From positions 1-15,188 of the forward strand of contig JAYZDB010000246.1 of assembly GCA_036338025.1 (NCBI GenBank): 15,188 bases of DNA, written 5' to 3'. The position numbers and the translations under genes are program-made. Source of the DNA: JAYZDB01 sp036338025 (GTDB taxonomy: Bacteria; Planctomycetota; UBA1135; UBA2386). This document shows, in pieces, positions 1 through 7,506 of the stretch. Position 1 is the first letter of the stretch. Each line of letters begins with the position of its first letter. The notes under the pieces were generated by a model, which had not been told where the DNA came from, did not search any database, and worked only from the letters and a program-made list of their open reading frames with translations.

Positions 1-1
1 G

Positions 2-1039
2 CTGCTAGCCTGCATCCTCGCCATCCTGGCCCTGATCAGGATCGGGCGCCACACCGCCCCACTGTTGATTCTCGCCAGCCTGGCGGAGCTCCTCTACCTG
101 GGCGCTGGTACCACCGTGGCGATTCCTTTCGAACGCCTGAACCGTCCCCCGAAGATCCTCCAGCCGATCCTACAGGCCGAACGACCCAACGGGGTCCGGC
201 CACGCCTGCAGCGTCTGATGGCGCCGCGGGACGCGGCAGCGCTGCGCACCCCGGTGATCCCCAACATGGCCGGATTCTGGGGTGTCGAGGACCTGGCTGG
301 CTACAGCCCGCTGCCATCCGCCCGGATGGAGGAATACTTCCTCGCGCTCGAACCCCCCGACCCCAGCAGTCAGACGATCAGCGTGGTCCTGGGCGGCGCC
401 GGGGTAAACAGCCTGCGCGACCCCCGTTCGCTCAGCCATCCGCTGGCCGACCTGATCGGGATCGAGTGGATCCTGACACCGCTCAAACTCAATCTGCCAG
501 GCGTCGTGATCGATGCGACCCCGAGCGGACTGGCTCCGGGCTACCGGCTGTACCGCCGGACCACCTGCCTGCCGCGGGCGACCTTCGTACACAAGGTCGA
601 GATCTTGACGGATCGCAAAGCCCGACTCGCCCGACTGGCTGACCGGCAACACGACCCGCGAACCACCGTCGTGCTGGAGGACCCCGGGGCCAGGCTCGTG
701 TCGGGCGCTCCGACGAATCCACCCGCACAGGTCAGCATCACCCTCCATAGCGACGAGGTCGTGAAAGTGTCCGTCCATGCCTCGGCCGACGGGTACCTCA
801 GGTTGGCGGACCCATACGACGCTGGCTGGACCGCCGAAGTGGACGGTGAGCAGGTCAAGGTCTACCCTGCCGACCACTACCTCCGCGCGGTCTACCTGGA
901 TGCGGGCCAACACGAGGTAGTGTTCCGCTACAACGGCATCCGGGTTCGCAGCCCACAGTGGGTCAGCCTGGGTGCGATCTTTGGGATCTTCTTCATGCTC
1001 TGGTTCTCGAGACGCAAACCCGCAGCAAACACACCGTGA
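2..1039 (+). CDS. YfhO-family membrane protein, C-terminal part (5' end outside window)
   Basis: The reading frame is open from the first bases, so this is the C-terminal part (345 residues visible) of a longer protein. It begins with hydrophobic segments (LLACILAILALI, then LLILASLAELLYLGAG). A large non-membrane domain follows, with the family-like phrase GVEDLAGYSPL. The C-terminal module is typical of YfhO proteins: a GYLRLADPYDAGWTAEVDG stretch, then RAVYLDAGQHEVVFRY, a last membrane helix (WVSLGAIFGIFFMLWF) and a basic tail. YfhO proteins are polytopic GT-C-like membrane proteins. In Gram-positive bacteria YfhO is linked to glycosylation of lipoteichoic acid; in Gram-negative bacteria the substrate is unknown. 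The stop codon overlaps the GTG start of the next, paralogous gene (GTGA, 1036-1039), so the two are probably translated together. An internal start at 65 would be TTG and lies inside a membrane segment, so it is not the true start. Confidence 0.85.
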   Translation: MLACILAILALIRIGRHTAPLLILASLAELLYLGAGTTVAIPFERLNRPPKILQPILQAERPNGVRPRLQRLMAPRDAAALRTPVIPNMAGFWGVEDLAGYSPLPSARMEEYFLALEPPDPSSQTISVVLGGAGVNSLRDPRSLSHPLADLIGIEWILTPLKLNLPGVVIDATPSGLAPGYRLYRRTTCLPRATFVHKVEILTDRKARLARLADRQHDPRTTVVLEDPGARLVSGAPTNPPAQVSITLHSDEVVKVSVHASADGYLRLADPYDAGWTAEVDGEQVKVYPADHYLRAVYLDAGQHEVVFRYNGIRVRSPQWVSLGAIFGIFFMLWFSRRKPAANTP

Positions 1040-3738
1040 ATCGCCGCGCCTCACACGTCGCAGCCATCGCATTGCTCCTGGCGATGCCCCTGATCCTGCT
1101 GTGGCCCTGCCTGATCGGTGATCGCAGCTACGTGCCCTGGGACATCGCCCAGTTCGCCCCCGCCGCCACCATGATGGATGAGGCGGAGTTGGCCGCCACC
1201 ACCGAGAACAACAACACCATCGTCACCGAGATCCCGGCGATGTTCGTGCCGGAACTACGCTTCCTGAAGAGCGAGTTCGAACGCGGTGAGTTCCCGCACT
1301 GGAATCCATACTCCCGCTCCGGCACCAGCGCCTGGGCCTCCTCGATCCTCGGGGTCTGGTACCCCCTGAATTGGATGATGCTGGTCAACGGCGACCCGGT
1401 GGACGACCTGGCGCTGGGCGCCTTCTTCTCGATCGCGATCGCTGCGCTGCTGATGTACGGATTGCTGATCCACGTCCGACTCTCGGTACCGGCGGCGCTG
1501 TTCGGTGCCCTGGCTTTCTCGCTCAGCGGAACCCTGACCGTCAACCTGCACTTCTACCAACGGATCAACGCCTTGATCTGGTTGCCGGGCTTGCTGTGGT
1601 CGATCAGCGCCATCTGCCAGCACAAAGGCATGCGACGGATACCGGCACTGCTCGGACTGATCGGGTGCATGTTCATGACCCACACGGCAGGCTTTCCGCC
1701 GTTCGCCATCGCCGCCACCCTGATCGCGGTTGCATTCACGGTCTACCGCCTGGCTGGTCACCTACCAGGCAGTGGCTTCAAGTTGACATCCGGCCTGGCG
1801 ATGACCATCGCAGCCGGTGCATTGCTCGGGGTCCTGCTCGGCACCGTGCAGACCATGCCGGCACTCGAGTTCTTCCCCGAGTCGAACCGGACCATGACGC
1901 CGTCGGGCAACGTCCTGGCCTCGGGCGGCTACGACCCGGCCGGTTGGTTGGGCTACTTCTGCCCGACGATCTTCAACCACCCGCACATCAACCACGTCGG
2001 CGGCCTGCGGGACGAGTATTCACCCTTGTTCTGGCTGCTCTACTCCCGCACCTCCTGGCTACCCCAGGACGGCATCCCAGCCGGCACGATCTTCAATCCC
2101 AACCTGAACTTCTGCGAATACACGGTCTTCGTCGGCACCCTGACGCTCTTCCTGGCCGTCATCGGCCTGTTCGGCAAGAAGACACCGCTCCGGCTCTTTA
2201 TCATCGGTGGCCTGGCCTGCCTGATGCTGATCGCAACGGCACACCCGATGACCGAGGTGCTGTTGTCCAAGGCGCCGTTCAGACTGGTTCCACCGACCCG
2301 CTACACCGGTGCGATGTGTATGTTCGTGGCCTACCTCGCGGCGGTCGGCATACAGGAAATCCACCGGATTGGGCCGCTGCTACGTCATGCACTATCGATC
2401 GGTGGCTACGCGGTGAGCGCCACCTTCACCTGGTTGGCCTGGTGGGCGCATGACCACACGCCTGAGCAAATCCTGGCGGCCTTCACTCCTAGCCTGCAGG
2501 AGAAGTTTGCGGCTCGCTTTCCGCATGTCCCGCTGGATGACCTGCCAGACCAGATCGCACGCTTCATGGGCCCAGACATGACCATGGCACGTGGGCAGAT
2601 GGTCGACAACTTCTCGACGGCGGCGATCGCTTCGTTCCTCTGCGCCACCTTGTTCCTGGCCCTACCCACGGTCCTCAAGTGGAAGCGCGGGCACCTGGCA
2701 GTGTTGGCCCTGGCGTTCTTCATGACCGGCTACGAGTTGCTGAGCTTCGGCATTCCCCTCAACACCGGCCGCACCCTGATGCGTCGACCGCTCAACGAAA
2801 CCCCGATCCACCAGTTCTTGCGTGAGCAACGCGACAAGTATGCCGAGGCTGGCGGATTCTCGATCATGCGGGCGCACGACCCTCAAGGCACCAAGAACCC
2901 GGTCACCCTGCCATCCCAACTGCCGCCCGACACCCTGCTCAACGAACACATTCGGGATCAGCAGGCCTACACCTTCGTCGACCGCCGCTCGCACCTGCCG
3001 TTCCGCAAGCTCTACGGCCCGGAACAACTGGCACGCAACACCTGGCCGATGTCGGTGCGAGACTCCGAACTCCTCAGGCTGCCGTACTGGGACATGCTGG
3101 GGATCCGGTTCCTGTTGTCCGAGAACAAGCTGCAGTTCGCAGGCAAGCAGGTCGGGCCGATCCTGTCGGGTCCGGAAAACGCCGAGGTCAAGACCAGGCA
3201 CTTCTACATCTACGAGCGTCCGCATCCGCTGCCGCGCGCCTGGGTGGTGCACGACTTCAGGTCGGTGAGCCAAGGCCTGACCCCAGATGCGGAAGACGAC
3301 GCCATCGTCGACGAGTTGATCAAGGAGACCTTCCAGCCACGGGACGTCGCGATCCTCGATCCATCGACCGCCGCGGCACTCGGAGAGAATCCGCATCGCA
3401 ACGCGGTGCCCGGCAACTCCCGCAAGGTCCGGTTTCCGATCGCTCACCAGACCAACGACCTCCTGCTCGAGGTCGCGGAGGGCGATCCTGGCTACCTGAT
3501 CCTCAACGATACCTTCATGAGCGGCTGGACCGCGACCGTCAACGGCGAGCCAGCGGAGATTCGGCGCGCCAACCTGTTCCAGCGGATGATCGCCTTGCCC
3601 GCACAAGCCGCCAAGGTCGAGCTTCGATACGTGACCCCGGGCTTTTACGCCGGCCTGGCGATGAGTGGAGTCAGCCTCTTGCTGGTGATCCTGCTAGCGG
3701 TCTGGTACCTGCTCCGCCGACGGACTCAACCAGCCTAG
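1036..3738 (+). CDS. YfhO-family polytopic membrane protein (full length, 900 aa)
   Basis: This is a complete paralogue of the upstream gene. After a short basic N-terminus (VNRRASH) comes a first membrane helix (AIALLLAMPLILLWP). An extracytoplasmic loop follows with an Asp in SYVPWDIAQF and the HWNPYSRSGTSAWA motif, which resembles the acidic first loop of GT-C proteins. About ten further helices follow. The C-terminal domain carries GYLILNDTFMSGWTATVNG and a final helix before RRRTQPA. The GTG at 1036 is chosen because it overlaps the upstream stop (GTGA) and leads straight into a signal-anchor-like helix. The in-frame ATG at 958 would add 26 non-hydrophobic residues overlapping the upstream gene. 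The likely role is transfer of a sugar from a lipid carrier to a surface or lipid acceptor, by inference from the family. Its TAG stop shares the bases CTAG with the stop of the convergent gene. Confidence 0.88.
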   Translation: MNRRASHVAAIALLLAMPLILLWPCLIGDRSYVPWDIAQFAPAATMMDEAELAATTENNNTIVTEIPAMFVPELRFLKSEFERGEFPHWNPYSRSGTSAWASSILGVWYPLNWMMLVNGDPVDDLALGAFFSIAIAALLMYGLLIHVRLSVPAALFGALAFSLSGTLTVNLHFYQRINALIWLPGLLWSISAICQHKGMRRIPALLGLIGCMFMTHTAGFPPFAIAATLIAVAFTVYRLAGHLPGSGFKLTSGLAMTIAAGALLGVLLGTVQTMPALEFFPESNRTMTPSGNVLASGGYDPAGWLGYFCPTIFNHPHINHVGGLRDEYSPLFWLLYSRTSWLPQDGIPAGTIFNPNLNFCEYTVFVGTLTLFLAVIGLFGKKTPLRLFIIGGLACLMLIATAHPMTEVLLSKAPFRLVPPTRYTGAMCMFVAYLAAVGIQEIHRIGPLLRHALSIGGYAVSATFTWLAWWAHDHTPEQILAAFTPSLQEKFAARFPHVPLDDLPDQIARFMGPDMTMARGQMVDNFSTAAIASFLCATLFLALPTVLKWKRGHLAVLALAFFMTGYELLSFGIPLNTGRTLMRRPLNETPIHQFLREQRDKYAEAGGFSIMRAHDPQGTKNPVTLPSQLPPDTLLNEHIRDQQAYTFVDRRSHLPFRKLYGPEQLARNTWPMSVRDSELLRLPYWDMLGIRFLLSENKLQFAGKQVGPILSGPENAEVKTRHFYIYERPHPLPRAWVVHDFRSVSQGLTPDAEDDAIVDELIKETFQPRDVAILDPSTAAALGENPHRNAVPGNSRKVRFPIAHQTNDLLLEVAEGDPGYLILNDTFMSGWTATVNGEPAEIRRANLFQRMIALPAQAAKVELRYVTPGFYAGLAMSGVSLLLVILLAVWYLLRRRTQPA

Positions 3739-4181
3739 CGGCCGATACAGAAGCTCACCGCACCGTGCAGGTTCACACAACCCTTGACCGGATCGGCGCC
3801 GGCGGTCTGGAACGAGTAGCAGGTCATGAACAGCGTCGGGTCGTTCGGAACCAAGACCGTCAAATTCCGGGTCGCTGGCGGCAAACTGGTGATGAAGAAC
3901 GGTGCCGGGTAGAAGCCACACTTGTCGACGCAGGTCAGGGGACGACCCCAGTACTGCGTGTTCCCACTGCTCCAACCGAGCACGAAGAACGGCACCACGG
4001 TGTTGGACATGCTGGCCGGGAAGGCAAATGTGACTGGTTGGCCAATCCGCGCCCTTGTCACGGTGGGGTATGGAGCGCCGGGACAACCGGTACCACGCAC
4101 ATTGGAACTCTGTGACATCGCGGGAGAGCCGAACGACGCGACGATGAGGAGCGAGACGGCAAGGGTGGCAAGTGCTTTCAT
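3735..4181 (-). CDS. Small secreted cysteine-rich protein, function unknown
   Basis: A 148-residue protein with a clear Sec signal peptide: MKALATLAVSLLIVASFGSP, likely cut near residues 21-23. The mature part opens with a GTGCPG motif (Cys33) and has six cysteines in all, in TGCPG, LTCVD, DKCG, MTCYS, KGCVN and SFCIG contexts. That is enough for three disulphides in the periplasm or outside the cell. The body (FFVLGWSSGNTQYWGRPLTC, then PPATRNLTVLVPNDPTLFMT) recalls, by eye, a beta-rich domain often found at the C-terminus of secreted planctomycete proteins (GCPG start, a G-s-LPL-like middle, P-ND-L--Y-Q near the end). Here it stands alone. The ATG at 4181 is preceded by CTCGGAG about 8 nt upstream and starts the signal peptide. 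The frame stays open back to 4349, into the neighbouring gene, but without signal-like sequence. No enzyme motif is seen. Confidence 0.75.
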   Translation of the reverse strand: MKALATLAVSLLIVASFGSPAMSQSSNVRGTGCPGAPYPTVTRARIGQPVTFAFPASMSNTVVPFFVLGWSSGNTQYWGRPLTCVDKCGFYPAPFFITSLPPATRNLTVLVPNDPTLFMTCYSFQTAGADPVKGCVNLHGAVSFCIGR

Positions 4182-4302
4182 GGCGAACTCCGAGGGAACC
4201 GGCGCATCGTAAGGCCAACGGTCGGGAATTGCTTCATAACCCGGGCTCGGTGGCTGCGAAACGCCGCAACCCTGCGAGCGCCACCCACAGACGCGCGGCT
4301 CG

Positions 4303-5535
4303 TCAATGTCCCAGGCAGTAATACGTCTCGTAGACGTGTTGTGCCTCACGGCGGGCGACTTCCCAGCTCCAATCGTTCTCGGAAAAACGGTTCGGTGAGA
4401 GGCTCCGGACGTACTCGGACGGCGTGTCCTCCAACATCGACTCGACCACGTGGCGACCGATGCCCGCGCTGCCAGACACGCCGTGGGCGTTGCAGCCGCC
4501 GGCCATCACCAGGCCCGGCACGCGCGCGCTAGGGCCGATGATGAACCGACCATCCGGCGTGAAGGTCGGCCAACCCCGGAACACGCTACGTAGGCCGAGC
4601 TCATTCACCTTCGGCAGGTGCGGCGCGAGTTGCTCGGCGAACCAACTCAGCACCTCGTAATCTGGCTCAATGGCAGGTAGTTCGGCACGCAGTTCGAAGC
4701 CACGCGGATCGTTAGACATCCCCTCCGGTTCCCAACCGCCGCACAACAGCGCGTTGGTTTCCGCTCGCAGATACAAGGCGGCGTCGGGGATGCGCACCAC
4801 CGGTAGGCCTGGCTCGAGGCCGTCAGCGTGCACGGTCACGAAGAATTCATGGCGCACCGGCACGATCGGCAACTCGAGTCCGACGCTTTGCGCGAGATGG
4901 AACGCATGGGCACCGGCCGCGTTGATCACGGTCTCGCAGGCGATGCTACCGCCAGCTGTCTCCACACTTACCACACGTCCGGCATCCAGGTGGATGGCGC
5001 GCGCTGGCATGTCGGTCAGGAACTGCACACCCATGCGCCGGGCATGCGCCGCATAGGCCATGGTGAGATCGCTTGGCTGCAGGTAGCCGTCAGACGGACA
5101 CCACAGCACTGCCTCGGCAGCCGAGAAGTCCATCAGCGGCCAGCAATCCCCCGCCGCCACCGGGTCGATGAACTCCGTCGCCAGTCCAGCCTCGTCGGCC
5201 ACCGCTTTCATCTGCTCAAATTCCTGCACGCGCTCGGCATTCAGGGCTACCCGCAGAGAGCCGACCTGCCGCCAGCCGGGATCGGCGATCTCGTCGGCTT
5301 GCAGTTCACTGAAGGTCTCTACTGACCACATCGCGAGCCTGGTGCGCTCCACACTGTTACGCACCTGCCCCACCAAACCAGCCGCCTGCCCAGAGGTGGC
5401 TGCCGCCAGCGTCGGCTCCTTTTCCAATAGCACGACATCTTCCAAGCCCGCCTTCGCCAGCGAATATGCCACCCCACAACCCACGGCACCGCCGCCAATG
5501 ATAACGATATTCGCAGATCTTGGTTGCTCGCTCAT
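4303..5535 (-). CDS. FAD-dependent amine oxidoreductase (DAO family; sarcosine/dimethylglycine dehydrogenase-like)
   Basis: A 410-residue flavoprotein. The N-terminal dinucleotide-binding fold is clear: IVIIGGGAVGCGVAYSLAKAG (GxGxxG at residues 14-19) ending in an acidic LLEKE that would hold the FAD ribose. It is followed by ATSGQAAGLVGQ, the segment that in dimethylglycine and sarcosine dehydrogenases carries the covalently flavinylated His (WHAAGL); here Gln takes that place. A second FAD contact is VINAAGAHA, and the C-terminal part has GRFIIGPSARVPGLVMAGGCNAHGVSG, typical of DAO enzymes. The C-terminal tetrahydrofolate (GcvT-like) domain of dimethylglycine dehydrogenase is absent, so the size matches SoxB-type subunits. 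It probably oxidises an N-methylated amino acid, releasing formaldehyde or a demethylated product; the exact substrate is unknown. Its ATG overlaps the stop of the Rieske gene (ATGA, 5532-5535), which places it last in a three-gene operon. Confidence 0.88.
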   Translation of the reverse strand: MSEQPRSANIVIIGGGAVGCGVAYSLAKAGLEDVVLLEKEPTLAAATSGQAAGLVGQVRNSVERTRLAMWSVETFSELQADEIADPGWRQVGSLRVALNAERVQEFEQMKAVADEAGLATEFIDPVAAGDCWPLMDFSAAEAVLWCPSDGYLQPSDLTMAYAAHARRMGVQFLTDMPARAIHLDAGRVVSVETAGGSIACETVINAAGAHAFHLAQSVGLELPIVPVRHEFFVTVHADGLEPGLPVVRIPDAALYLRAETNALLCGGWEPEGMSNDPRGFELRAELPAIEPDYEVLSWFAEQLAPHLPKVNELGLRSVFRGWPTFTPDGRFIIGPSARVPGLVMAGGCNAHGVSGSAGIGRHVVESMLEDTPSEYVRSLSPNRFSENDWSWEVARREAQHVYETYYCLGH

Positions 5536-6770
5536 TGTGCCACTGCGTCCAGGTACCAGCGCACAAAGGCGTCGACGTTGTATTCCTTGTGGGTGGAATA
5601 GGGGCCGGGGCGGTAGGCGCTGGAGCTGATGCCAGTCTGCGCAAATTCACACAACTCCCAGTCCTGCTCGCTGGTGAGTTGCCAAAACGGCATCAGCTTG
5701 TCCAAGTGGTAATCACGGCCCTCTTCGGCATCGGGATGCACCAACCAAATCACCCGCACCTGGGTGCGGTTCGGGCCAGTGGGCAGGAGACGCGTACTCA
5801 CCACGTGATCACAGCTCGAGTGGTTCCACATGTTCGGCACCGTCCGGCAGCGCATCGTGCCGACATCCGCCTCGGTGTAGTCACCCATCAAGGGTGCCAC
5901 CTGTTGGCCATCCATCGTCTCGCTCACGTAACCATCGACCAAGGTTGTGCGGTTGGCAGAGAACCACTGACCCTGGTCGGGAAAGTTCGCCATGCCGGTG
6001 TCCCGGTGCGTGACCTCAAAGCCATGTTTTTCGCACTGCACCATGTGACGCTCGGTAGCCGCATCGATGCGACCCTGGATCCGTGCCGTGGTGTCATCAG
6101 AGTTGAAGTGGTCGAAATTGGCCTTGGTGTACTGTGGATGGTTCACGTTGCAGTGGTAGCACTCGCGGTTGTTTTCCCAGACCAGCTTCCAGTTGGCGGC
6201 GACATCGTAGTCAACGATCTTCGCCACCTTGGCCTCGCCCATGCGTTGTGGCTGGAGCACCGGCGACATCGCCTGACGCGCGGGGGTAAAGTCCGGCGGC
6301 GTGTCGGCTAAGCAGACGAACAGCATCCCCTCCAGGTCTTCTATGTGGACTGGCAGCAAGCCCAGGGATTCGCGATCAATCTCCTCGTGCATCCCGCGGC
6401 AGGAAGCCAGGCGGCCATCGCGCTCGTAACTCCACTGGTGGTACGGACACACCAGGCGTCGTGCCGTGCCGCACTCCTGGCGGCTGATGAGGGTGCCACG
6501 ATGCCGACAGACATTGTGCAAGGCACGCACCTGGTCATCGTCGCCCCGAATCAGAATCAAGGAGTCCTCGCCAATAGCGACCGTGAAGAACTCCCCCGGC
6601 TCTTTGATCTGGCAGGAGTGCCCGACGAAGATCCAGTGCCGGCGGAAGATGCGTTGCACGTCCACAAGATGGATGGCGGGATCCGTGTAGAACGGCTGCG
6701 GCATCGACCAGCCCTGGCGGCGGGAGGAAATCAGGGTCTGGAGTTCGGACTGCTCCATCGCTGCGATCAT
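5532..6770 (-). CDS. Rieske non-haem iron oxygenase, alpha subunit (GbcA/CntA-like)
   Basis: A 412-residue ring-hydroxylating-type oxygenase large subunit. The Rieske [2Fe-2S] centre is Cys88-x-His90 (NVCRHRG) and Cys108-xx-His111 (LVCPYHQW). The mononuclear iron site lies in WENNRECYHCNVNHP, with His206 and His211, and Glu203 as the likely bridging acid between the two metal sites, as in CntA-type enzymes. PQPFY near residue 25 and NNRECYHC are close to the glycine-betaine monooxygenase GbcA and to carnitine or stachydrine oxygenases. These enzymes demethylate or cleave quaternary amines rather than aromatic rings. No reductase partner (GbcB-like) is adjacent, so electrons must come from elsewhere. 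The start may be ATG 6770 or ATG 6758 (MEQSEL); the only SD-like GGGG is badly spaced for both. The gene lies 14 nt after the thioesterase stop and overlaps the FAD enzyme. Confidence 0.9.
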   Translation of the reverse strand: MIAAMEQSELQTLISSRRQGWSMPQPFYTDPAIHLVDVQRIFRRHWIFVGHSCQIKEPGEFFTVAIGEDSLILIRGDDDQVRALHNVCRHRGTLISRQECGTARRLVCPYHQWSYERDGRLASCRGMHEEIDRESLGLLPVHIEDLEGMLFVCLADTPPDFTPARQAMSPVLQPQRMGEAKVAKIVDYDVAANWKLVWENNRECYHCNVNHPQYTKANFDHFNSDDTTARIQGRIDAATERHMVQCEKHGFEVTHRDTGMANFPDQGQWFSANRTTLVDGYVSETMDGQQVAPLMGDYTEADVGTMRCRTVPNMWNHSSCDHVVSTRLLPTGPNRTQVRVIWLVHPDAEEGRDYHLDKLMPFWQLTSEQDWELCEFAQTGISSSAYRPGPYSTHKEYNVDAFVRWYLDAVAQ

Positions 6771-6784
6771 ACCCCAAGCGCCGG

Positions 6785-7213
6785 TCAGCCGAGCGCTTCC
6801 AACCGGGTGCGGATGGCATCAGGCAGCCGGGCCTTGGCAGACTTGTGGTAATCGTAGGTCACGATCATCCCTTCTCCCTCAGCGGCAACCGCCTGCAGTT
6901 CATGACTGACAATGCGATACAGCATGGTGAAGCGGTCCTCACCGATATCGGTAACACGCGCGCCGACAGTCACCTGGTCGGGATAGCGCAGAGGCAAACG
7001 AAACCGACAACTGGTCGATGCGAGGATCGGACCAATACCAGAGGTCTCCTTCAAATCCGCGAAACCGACCTGGTCGAAATAGGCCAGGCGCGCACTCTCG
7101 AAGTAGCGAAAATAGACCACGTTGTTGACGTGGTGGTACGAGTCCATCTCGCCCCAGGCGACCGGCGTCTGGTATGTGACAGGGTAATCTTGGAGTAGTT
7201 CAGCGATGCTCAC
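6785..7213 (-). CDS. Acyl-CoA thioesterase, hotdog fold (4-hydroxybenzoyl-CoA thioesterase/YbgC-like)
   Basis: A 142-residue single-domain hotdog protein, the usual length for the family. The signature lies at residues 18-38: VAWGEMDSYHHVNNVVYFRY, with Asp24 the likely catalytic acid and HVNN the conserved N-terminal helix motif. The central strand region (TSCRFRLPLRYPDQVTVGARV) also fits. The start is GTG at 7213 with CAGGA five bases upstream; no ATG gives a better N-terminus. It is the first gene of the unit with the Rieske oxygenase and the FAD amine oxidoreductase. A thioesterase beside a GbcA-like oxygenase suggests the betainyl-CoA thioesterase of the carnitine route, which would release glycine betaine for demethylation. 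That assignment rests on context; by sequence alone it is a general short acyl-CoA thioesterase. Confidence 0.85.
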   Translation of the reverse strand: MSIAELLQDYPVTYQTPVAWGEMDSYHHVNNVVYFRYFESARLAYFDQVGFADLKETSGIGPILASTSCRFRLPLRYPDQVTVGARVTDIGEDRFTMLYRIVSHELQAVAAEGEGMIVTYDYHKSAKARLPDAIRTRLEALG

Positions 7214-7269
7214 GATGGTCCTGGTTCGCGGGCGGACAAGGGCGTTCTACCACGCACACGGTGCACGCA

Positions 7270-7279
7270 GGAGATCTCC
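7270..7279. promoter_or_regulatory. Perfect 10-bp palindrome, possible operator
   Basis: GGAGATCTCC is a perfect inverted repeat in the divergent intergenic region, 57 bases upstream of the thioesterase start. It includes a BglII-type hexamer and may be chance. Its position would suit an operator for the amine operon. Confidence 0.2.
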
Positions 7280-7448
7280 CCGCCTGCGCCGCTAAGCAGT
7301 AATCCCTTGTCCCCGGCACTTCCAGACCGATCTGAGCCAGCCTGGATTTTGTGTCCCAGCCTTCGCTGGATCAGCGGCTTTGAACGCCTTTTCGAAACGC
7401 CTGCAGGTCCTTGGTTCTGCACGGATCATTTCTTTCCAGCCTACCACG

Positions 7449-7470
7449 AGCATGCGGTAGCCCGCGTGCT
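7449..7470 (+). promoter_or_regulatory. Hairpin upstream of the membrane-protein gene
   Basis: AGCATGCGG and CCGCGTGCT form a 9-bp stem with one wobble pair (T-G on this strand) around a TAGC loop. It ends 36 bases before the ATG at 7507 and 24 bases before the Shine-Dalgarno. It could be a leader structure or an operator. There is no T-tract, so it is not an intrinsic terminator. Confidence 0.3.
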
Positions 7471-7494
7471 AGGCTGTGCCCGGTCTCGAAATCC

Positions 7495-7501
7495 AGGAGG
7501 T
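7495..7501 (+). promoter_or_regulatory. Strong Shine-Dalgarno AGGAGGT deciding the start at 7507
   Basis: AGGAGGT lies five bases before ATG 7507. It decides the start over the upstream in-frame ATG at 7411, whose extra residues are Arg/Cys/Pro-rich and unlike a membrane N-terminus. Confidence 0.8.
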
Positions 7502-7506
7502 ATCTC

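Larger units (their letters stand above)
7214..7506. promoter_or_regulatory. Divergent intergenic region (293 bp) between the amine operon and the gpx cluster
   Basis: No convincing gene is seen here. The stretch must carry the promoters of both divergent units, but I find no strong -35/-10 pair on either strand. Two symmetrical elements stand out: a 10-bp perfect palindrome GGAGATCTCC at 7270-7279, 57 bases before the thioesterase GTG, and a hairpin at 7449-7470 close to the start of the plus-strand gene. Either could be a regulator site. Confidence 0.5.

Noticed and set aside
958..1035. Longer N-terminus of the second YfhO protein from ATG 958
   Set aside because: The added 26 residues overlap the upstream gene by 82 bases and are not signal-like. 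The GTG at 1036 overlaps the upstream stop and leads straight into the first helix.
2662..3606. Long minus-strand frame (about 314 codons) opposite the second YfhO gene
   Set aside because: Antisense shadow of a well-supported membrane protein, with no domain, signal or ribosome site.
4182..4349. Longer N-terminus of the secreted protein from ATG 4349
   Set aside because: It would bury the signal peptide behind 56 residues and overlap the FAD enzyme gene. ATG 4181 has a proper ribosome site.
7210..7422. 70-residue minus-strand frame in the divergent intergenic region
   Set aside because: It has no ribosome site, its residue composition is Gly/Arg/Ser-rich, and it ends on the thioesterase start.
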